From: Romanomermis culicivorax
Taxonomy: Eukaryota > Nematoda > Enoplea > Mermithida > Mermithidae
Direction of reading: 5' to 3'
NCBI GenBank assembly: GCA_963922205.1
Contig: CAWUHX010000061.1
Location: 767,597-831,596 of the forward strand
Length of the DNA: 64,000 bases
Below the pieces are notes generated by a model. The model was not told the origin of the DNA. It did no database searches and saw nothing but the letters and a program-made list of their open reading frames with translations. The first letter of the stretch is position 1; each line of letters opens with the position of its first letter. Shown here in pieces: positions 57,006 through 64,000 of this stretch. The translations under genes were made by a program, and so were the position numbers.

Positions 57006-57839
57006 ATATTATTCTAGTGCGCGGTTAGAAAATGTCATTCTAGTTAGTACTTACAGGTTCTAATTATCAACACATTATGGATAAATGTTTGATCCTGTAA
57101 GTGTTTTTTGACGAATTTAATGAAAACTAACATTTTTCTTGGTCATTTTCTTAAAATCTTTTTGTGATCTTCACAAAAGTTTTGACTTTCATGTGATTGA
57201 AACATTTTGAATGTAAGATAATGCTAGAAATTCTTGCCGGTTGAAAATCAAAATTCTTAGTCGCTTGCCTAGTTTTTGAATTTTAGTTTGTCCAACCGAA
57301 AATTCATTATAAATTCACTGAGAAATAAAACCTGTCTGGAAAATAAAAGCTGGAAAGATTCATTTTCCAGCGTCCTAGAACATTGAAATACAGAAAAAAT
57401 TTTCGGCGCTACGCGCAGAACAAATCTCTTTAGTCGTCTACTCATATTAATATTTTCATTTTCTCTCCAAAAGTCAAAAAATTACGTTTTAAAAGCCTAA
57501 AACCGACGTGCATCGAATGAAAGACAAGAAAACTAGTTTGTGATGATTTTTCGATAAAATTAAGCAAATTTATTGATTTTATAGTGAGTGAGCAACCAGT
57601 AATTTATCAGTGCAACCAAAATTTTTCCCCAAGTTGCACATTGCAACCTGGCCTGTGCAAAAAAACCCTGCCCGCCGGACAGGAAGCCAAGCGATACCTT
57701 TAATTGGGGGGAGGGGGAATGTATTCAACACCATATCCAAATGTCTAAGCCCCTCCAAACTCCGAAAAATGTCGAAAAAAGTAGCTTTTTTTGTCTTTTT
57801 GGAAAAATTTTCTGTTTTTTTCGACTTTTTGGGATTGGA
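57006..57839. other. Non-coding stretch with repeat fragments
   Basis: About 0.8 kb with a decayed GGCGCTACGCGC hairpin relative near 57407. The open frame at 57610-58017 crosses into the next MITE and has no recognisable domain. Confidence 0.4.
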
Positions 57840-57840
57840 T

Positions 57841-58646
57841 CAGTGTTTTTTTTGTGCATTTGGCACAAAAATTTTTTTCCACCCAAATAAACATACTGAA
57901 AACCTTAGAAAAATTTTATGTAAAAAGTTTGATAAAAACATAACTAAAGATACTTTCACTGCTCTAATTTGCATAAAAATCGGGCTTTTTTACATTTTCT
58001 ACTCTATTTATTTCTAAATTTTTCCTACTCTATTTTATCTAACCATGCCAGTGAGATAAGAAAAACAGACCGAGAAAATGGTTTATATGATTTGGAATGA
58101 AATCGAATGCTGCGAGAAGTCATATATTTTTTTAGAATTTGTCAGGAAGTTTTTATTTTTCTTCAATTTTCGGCTACGAATTTCTTCCTAACAACGATAT
58201 AAAGATTATATTAAGAATGTCTATGAATGTCGCGTAAATTTTTAGTTGAAAAATTGTGCCAACAATGTCAATTTTTCTGTTCAAATCGGACACCAAAAAT
58301 AAAAATTTCCGTTCTGAATCCCACTGAATGAAAAGGATAATTTAACAATTTCTATTCTCTCACCAGTCATTGGCAATCTCAAGGTCTGTTGCGATAATAC
58401 AAATATACTTTTTTAATGGAATTCGCTCGCGTTCGAAACAAATAAAAGTAGTTAACGTTACTTACTGACTCGGCTCAAAGCGCCGAGAAAATTTTGCGTA
58501 TGCAGCCCCTGAAATAACTGAAATCAAGGAAATTCAGTCTTGAATCGGTTAAAAATTTGTGCCAATTGGCACAAACACTCAAAATTTTTTGTGCCATTCC
58601 ATATTTTTGTGCCAAAAACCATGTTTTGGCACAAAAAAAAAACACT
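57841..58646. mobile_element. hAT-like MITE with CAGTGTTTTTTTTGTGC ends
   Basis: The left end CAGTGTTTTTTTTGTGCATT and right end TTTTGGCACAAAAAAAAAAC followed by ACTG are inverted repeats of about 20 bp. The flanking octamers GATTGGAT and AATTAGAT match at 6 of 8 positions, compatible with an aged 8-bp duplication. Non-coding. Confidence 0.5.
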
Positions 58647-58789
58647 GAATTAGATTTATATGACTAAGTATACCATTTTTTCTTCAAATGAGGTCTTTTG
58701 AGGTTGGAAATGAGAACAAAATTTTGGTATGGTTCTTATTGTGGAAAAAATTTTGAGGAATTCAAAATCGAAATTACGTATTTTGGTGA

Positions 58790-58920
58790 ACTTTAAAAGG
58801 TCAAAATCTCAAGATTTTCCGGCGCTTAGCGCCATTCATGGATACACGGTACAATATTTATTATTTTGTGTCAGGCGTGCCTTTAGCATATCTACTTCCA
58901 CTTACTAATTTTACTAATTA
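58790..58920 (+). repeat. Dispersed repeat unit, related to 55261-55400
   Basis: Contains the GGCGCTTAGCGCC hairpin followed by the TTTAGCATATCTACTTCCAC block. See the copy inside the hAT-like element. Confidence 0.5.
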
Positions 58921-61080
58921 CCCATATCAGTTTCTATCAATTGAAATACATGTTCTCATTTTATAATCGTTAACAGTCAGTATTTCGCCAAAAATCGAGA
59001 TTTCCCATCTATACCTGTAAGAGGTCCGGCCAGTTGGGGGGAGGTAAACCTAAAACTTTGGGGTGGGGGTCCCAAAATTTCCAGAATTTGGGAAGGGGTC
59101 GAAAAAAACCTGAAAAAGTCGAAAAATTTTGAAAATTTGGCTAAATTTTATAATTCGGTTCCCGGCCTTGAGCCTAATTATTGTATATGAGTTGTTTGTT
59201 AATTTTGAGCATGGATTTCTGTGACTAGTGAGTATAGACATCCATTTTTCCTTTAAAATTTTCCTTAGGCTTAGGCTTAGGGTACAGCAGCTGCGCCCGA
59301 AGGGCCCAGCGCCGTTGAGGCTCTTCCAAATGAAGTTGTTAGTTAAAATAGTATCAAGGGTCTTAAAGGAATATAGTGTTTATACTTTCTGGTGAAATTG
59401 TGTAGTGGTAAACGCATTAAATCGATAGGCTGGTGAACCAGGTTCGATTCTTGAAGTAATTAGGATTTTTCTGTAGTGACAAGGAGTATGTGACATGTGT
59501 GCAGGTTTTATCCGGGTTCCTGAATGCCATGAGCCCTCGATTTTCGAACTGATCTGGGTAGCTGGCATCTTAAGGAGTCCGAAAATGCCAGTTTGGACCA
59601 TAATTGGAAAGGGAACCGACTTGTAAAAAAGTTCCGAAAATTTTCCCCAAGGAGCCCAAAAAAAGCCACTTTTTTCCACAATTTTTCATAGTTTGGAGGG
59701 GGGGATTCCGACATTTGGGTATAGGATTCGACCAAATTGGGGGGTCCCTCCAACCCCCTATTACGTATATATGTTTTCATCACCTCTCTCAATTTTTTCT
59801 CTCGGGCTTGAAACTTTTCTAACGTTTCCAACCCCCCTGCCCAGAAATCGTCGGCCATATAGCTAGTCATTGGGTGATCCCCCTCCAGAATTTTCCAATC
59901 CTATGGCTGGTCATATGGTAGTCACTTGGGGCCCCCACACTTTTGGTTGGAAAAACACTGAAAAAAGTCAATTTTTTGATTAAAATTGTCAATTTACAGT
60001 TTTTAGACAAAAATTACATTCGAACCGTTTTCGGGCTTTTTTGTTGAAAAAATCAAATTTTTTCCTTCAAAGACCCCTCCCCCTAAAATTTTGGGAATCA
60101 GATACCCCCGGCCCCAAAAAGTCGCCCATCCCCCAGACCTCAGGGCACCGTTACACGTATGGTATAGAATTTTTTGCATTTCTTCCCATTTGAGAAAGGA
60201 GTCGGCGGGGAAAAACAGTGGTGCGAATCGTCAAAAAATTACGTTAGTTTATCGTTTTAGCCCAAAAAATCTAATTTTTGATCAAAAAATTGTTATCTTT
60301 CTTTATTTGTAGTCTACTGAAAGGTATTGTGGATGTCAACAAAACAACTGTTTTGGGATCGAGAGGTTTGATGACAACTGCTCATACGAAAAGATTGTCT
60401 TGTTTTTGAGATCCCCATTACAATCCCTGTCAAAAGCAACTGGTATGATTTCAGTGCTTGTTTGTTAGAGTTTTTCGTCGAAATAGGAGTTTTTGGGACT
60501 AAAAAATGAAACTTTTTAGACTTTCAGCTGAAAAAGGATCAAGACGTTCAATATTTGGCTTAACACTTACCTGAACCTTGAATCCGAAAAAAACTGAATG
60601 TTATGTTTTTTAAATTTTTTTGATGATGTCTATTTGCGACAATTTACTTACTTGACTTGTGTTAGAATCATGAAAACCAAAAAATAAGAAGTCAGAAACA
60701 AAACCGTCCGAAGAGAATGTCAATTTAATTTAGCATGATACTATGATTCTTAATGAGCCGTGCTTGAGCTCAGTCTGGATGTGAATGAAAATTTTTCATC
60801 GTAATCTCTTAGAATTATTTGATTATGAACTTCCAAAACGCACCCGGGTGATTTAGAAAACAATTGAAAGATGCACTTTGTTTGCGCAAGATAGACTTCT
60901 GACGTAAGAAAAAAAAGCTGCATTTTCTTCACTCACTTTTCTTATCTTTTTTGGCATCTTAAATTGTCCAGATGTCGAGAAAAGGTCACTTTTTTACCAA
61001 ACCTTCACTTCTAATTTTATCTTTTCGTTAAAAATAGCGTCAAACCTTCGATCTTGTAAAATTTTCCCGTTTTTACATAC
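58921..61080. other. Repeat-derived non-coding stretch
   Basis: About 2.2 kb with G- and C-run segments (59040-59100, 59690-59760, 60065-60135), a three-unit TTAGGC remnant near 59265-59280 and short frames without domains. No gene was recognised before the ALDH acceptor at 61082. Confidence 0.4.
59402..59451 (+). ncRNA. tRNA-like Pol III promoter, possible SINE head or tRNA relic
   Basis: GTAGTGGTAAACG resembles an A box and GGTTCGATTCT, 38 nt further on, is one base from a consensus B box. The surrounding sequence does not fold into a convincing cloverleaf (the T stem and acceptor stem do not pair), so a working tRNA is not claimed. Confidence 0.3.
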
Positions 61081-61082
61081 AG
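61070..61082 (+). promoter_or_regulatory. Probable trans-splice acceptor of the ALDH gene
   Basis: GTTTTTACATACAG ends 15 nt before the first ATG. Pyrimidine-rich sequence and AG at this distance fit spliced-leader addition; a 5'-UTR intron is the alternative. Confidence 0.4.
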
Positions 61083-61097
61083 AACCTTAATAACCTC

Positions 61098-64000
61098 ATG
61101 GTTTTGGATCTTGTATATAAAGTACGGTCGACTGGTTCGATTTTATCATCATTTAAACTTTGCCGTAAAATGTCCTGTTATAAAGTTTCGACCGATTTAA
61201 AGGATTGTTTAAATTTTTTGAACAACGAACGTTCATCGCCCGCAAATTTTAGTCATAAATTTAAAGTTGTAGCGCCAGCAACGGGTAAAAATACTAATTG
61301 TTTCGAAAAAAATATTCGAATTTTTCTTTTTTTCGTTTACAGGCGAATTATTAGTCAACTGTAGCGCTTCGGGTGAAAAAGACGTCGACCGAGCCGTCCA
61401 ACAAGCGAAATTAGCTTTCGAATCATGGTCGAAATTATCCGGGTTGGAGCGCGGGCATATTCTACGCAAAGCCGGCGATCTTATAAAGGTGACTCTTGGG
61501 AGAAATTCTGTCGTTTACCCCTGGAATCGCCTACAATTTTGGCGCCACTTTTCTACTTTGAACACGTGTAAATTTTCAGCTGAGCTTCAATATGACCTAC
61601 AAAATAGCTTAAAACTTTTGAATTTTCTGGAACATGCTTGCAGCATGACAACTCTCTACGAGGCATGCGCACGGCGACTTCAAAAAATCTAGATGGCAAA
61701 AGTTCTGCTAGGAATGCGTGGATTGGAAATAAACATCATTTTTTCTTCATTTTACTTTTTGGACGTGGAATATGTCCCATTTTCGTTCATTGACCTTCAC
61801 TGCCTAATGGTTCTTTTTAGACACTCTTAAAACCTTTAAAAAAGATAAATTGAGCTGAGAATTGAAGAATCCTTTTATAGGAGGCTAAACTTTGATAAAA
61901 AATTACGTTTTTTGAACGAAAGTTAGCCGGCATCTCTGAACTGAATAAGTTGGAAATCGTAAGGTTTCCCTAAACAGACCATCGTTTGAGCTTTAAATTG
62001 GATAAAATGTGTTAAATATACTAGTAACTCGAGAAATTTCGGATAATTAAGAAAGCATAGCAAGAAATGATATCTATAGTTAGTAAATGCCGGTGATTCT
62101 ATGAACATACATAACAGTATTTTTAAGAATGATAAAGATACAAGCAGAACTTCACTACAGGAATACCATTACAATAGTTTTACAGTTATGATAGAAAGTA
62201 ATATATCAGGAAGTGGCCTGTTAGCTAGTTCTATTGTACGGGATTTTTCTCTATAGGAAAACGTTAAGGATTTGGCTCGATGGGAAGTTATACATAATGG
62301 AAAACCTATCTACGAAGCAGAATTCGATTTAACGTATGCGGCCGATACGTTGATTTATTACGGAGGATTGGCGGCTGCTGTTCAAGGTAAATTTTGGTGC
62401 AATTTTGAATTCTGACCTCAATTTCCCAATTTTGAGGCCCACAAAAAGAGAATTTTCTGTGGTGTTCATTATTTGCAAACGATCATTTCGTGAAAAACGA
62501 CAAATTCGACAAATTTTTGAGCACCGAGGTTGTGGTTGAAAGGATCAACCTCTGTTGGATTTTCATGATTGTGGTCAAGCTTTTAGCCAGGAATTTTTTT
62601 TGGGAGGCACACATTTTTTCTCTCTATTTATTGTAACATTGACATTTCTGACTTGACTTTCTCTTGAAGAAAAAACCAAAGGTCAACCTCTGCTTCTGTT
62701 AATACTTGGAAAAATTTCGGTGGCATGGCCTTCCACAACCTCTCCTGCCTACAGGCATGGATGTGGTTTTTTATGATTCGGGAAAACGTTAGAGAAAAGA
62801 GTCGGGGGATTTTTACCTCAAAGGCAAAAAAAATCGTTCGAAAAGTACATCTTGTGCATTGACGACGCGTGGTGCTTTAAAAATTGATATTTTTCATTTC
62901 CGAAATGAATTTTTTGCCAACAAATATTTTTCAGTTATTTAGTTCAAGGTGACACATTTCCCCCGCTCCGTATGAATGTGGCCTACAGAGCAAATGACAG
63001 AGTAAAAATGAAATGCATATACTTGAAATTTGATCCAGCTTAAGAAATTCAGAGTTGAAATTTTTAAGCTAAATTTTGTTATATTTGTAGAACTCAAAAT
63101 TGACACCCAAATGTAGAGTTGATGAGTCTAAGTTTAATTTTGTCAGTTTTTCTAAAAGCTCAATTTAAAAATTTTATATTCAGACGTGGTAATTGTATTG
63201 TGAATTTTTCAATTTTCTGGAATTTCTATAGAAGTTTGAATCTGAATTTAACTTACAATTATATAAGGCTGGTCTTCAGTCTTTTAAAGTCTTTTAAAAT
63301 TTAGAATTTGTTTTCTTGTATCTGTCAAAATTTTGAATTCAGTCTTTATTTTTGAAAGAGCGACTTTTAATCATCTAAATTCGAAAGCTTAGTTGAAGTT
63401 CTTAGCGCTTCAGAATTCTGAAAAAATGTTATATAGAAATTTAAAGTTCTGGTCTATATCTCAGTCATTTTTTGATGGTCTATGTCCAATTCAAAAAATT
63501 GATGTCCAAGCATTCTATTCAAGGTTCGCTTGCAAACTGTAGTTTCTGAATTTTTTTGATCGTGTATCAGAAATATGTTAGAATAATTTGAACAGTTTTT
63601 TCGATAATACTGAAAATTCGATATTCAGTTAAAGTATTGCTTTCTAGATCAGCTCGAAATGAGTCGAGATAATGTCAAAAAGTTTGAGGTTCATCACTAT
63701 AGTCAAAATTCAACTGATTTATTAGTCGAAGCATGTTTATTCAAAATTCATATATCGAATGTGGGAATAGTTCAAAAATTACCGTCCAGAAATGCGAATT
63801 TAGCTCTGTTTTTAAATTTTCTCCGTTTTTTAGGCGACCACATTCCAATGTCGGGTGGACAAAGTTTCGCCTACACGAAACGTGAACCGTTGGGCGTCTG
63901 CGCAGGCATTGGCGCCTGGAACTACCCTTTCCAGACTTGCAGTTGGAAATGTGCCCCGGCCTTGGCTTGCGGTAACACATTGGTTTATAAACCGTCGCCG
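61098..64000 (+). CDS. ALDH9-type aldehyde dehydrogenase (betaine / 4-trimethylaminobutyraldehyde), 5' part
   Basis: Four exons join in frame: 61098-61284, 61343-61488, 62257-62386 and 63834 to the window edge. Introns are 58, 768 and 1447 bp with GT-AG ends. The product runs through [28 protein letters not shown], a [17 protein letters not shown] segment and [18 protein letters not shown], ending at [16 protein letters not shown] supplies the oxyanion asparagine, and the KPSP lysine is the NAD-contacting residue of the superfamily. The spacing and wording fit ALDH9A1, which oxidises 4-trimethylaminobutyraldehyde in carnitine synthesis and betaine aldehyde. The catalytic Cys and Glu lie beyond the window. 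An in-frame ATG at 61170 offers a shorter start; the 24 extra residues are basic and hydroxylated and could be a targeting peptide (inference). Confidence 0.88.
61489..62256 (+). other. ALDH intron 2
   Basis: 768 bp between GTGACT at 61489 and CTCTATAG at 62256. No nested gene or repeat family was recognised. Confidence 0.6.
62387..63833 (+). other. ALDH intron 3
   Basis: 1447 bp between GTAAAT at 62387 and GTTTTTTAG at 63833. AT-rich; nothing recognised inside. Confidence 0.6.

Overview
The window reads as nuclear DNA of a nematode. It is AT-rich. It carries an interstitial array of the nematode telomere hexamer TTAGGC (15001-15108). Host genes have short introns (69 and 71 bp) with TTTCAG-like acceptors, and a serpentine-type chemoreceptor is present. 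Species and clade cannot be named from sequence alone.

Layout. 1-4.3 kb is non-coding, with two MITE-like repeats. At 4.3-9.6 kb a single intronless ORF encodes a 1749-residue protein with a hydrophobic region like the pore-forming region of large clostridial (Tcd) and MARTX toxins, followed by an RTX-like Gly/Asp-rich stretch; a eukaryotic poly(A) signal follows it. 9.6-13.8 kb is non-coding apart from a MITE. A three-exon seven-transmembrane receptor lies at 13.8-16.4 kb; its large second intron holds a foldback element carrying 18 telomeric hexamers. Two tandem copies of a 250-bp MITE follow.

19.09-33.16 kb is one 14-kb Ty3/gypsy LTR retrotransposon with 482/479-bp LTRs, a 4-bp target duplication (TATT), gag, and a protease-RT-RNase H-integrase frame. 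In the position where env would sit there is an intact 1442-codon third ORF. Its N-terminal domain has every signature residue of a DEDDy 3'-5' exonuclease (RNase D/WRN/MUT-7 type). The rest contains a coiled coil, a SUMO-interaction-like motif, an unrecognised helical domain and an RGG tail. This is the most unusual thing in the window.

35.7-39 kb (minus strand) holds a pair of paralogous small secreted-protein genes with a Arg/Glu-rich helix and a Gly/Trp/Asn-rich tail. 40-46 kb is repeat-rich (MITEs and two foldback elements). 46.8-50.5 kb is strongly T-rich on the + strand and contains the 3' exons of a Jupiter/HN1-like microtubule-associated protein gene. 50.8-58.7 kb is a nest of DNA transposons: a MITE split by a foldback element, a hAT-like element with an 8-bp target duplication containing a LINE fragment, and a second hAT-like MITE. 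The window ends inside an ALDH9-type aldehyde dehydrogenase gene (61.1 kb to the right edge, four exons seen).

The host genes look unrelated in function. The parts that work together are those of the LTR element: Gag and Pol for particle assembly, reverse transcription and integration, and ORF3 as a probable accessory nuclease or RNA-binding protein.
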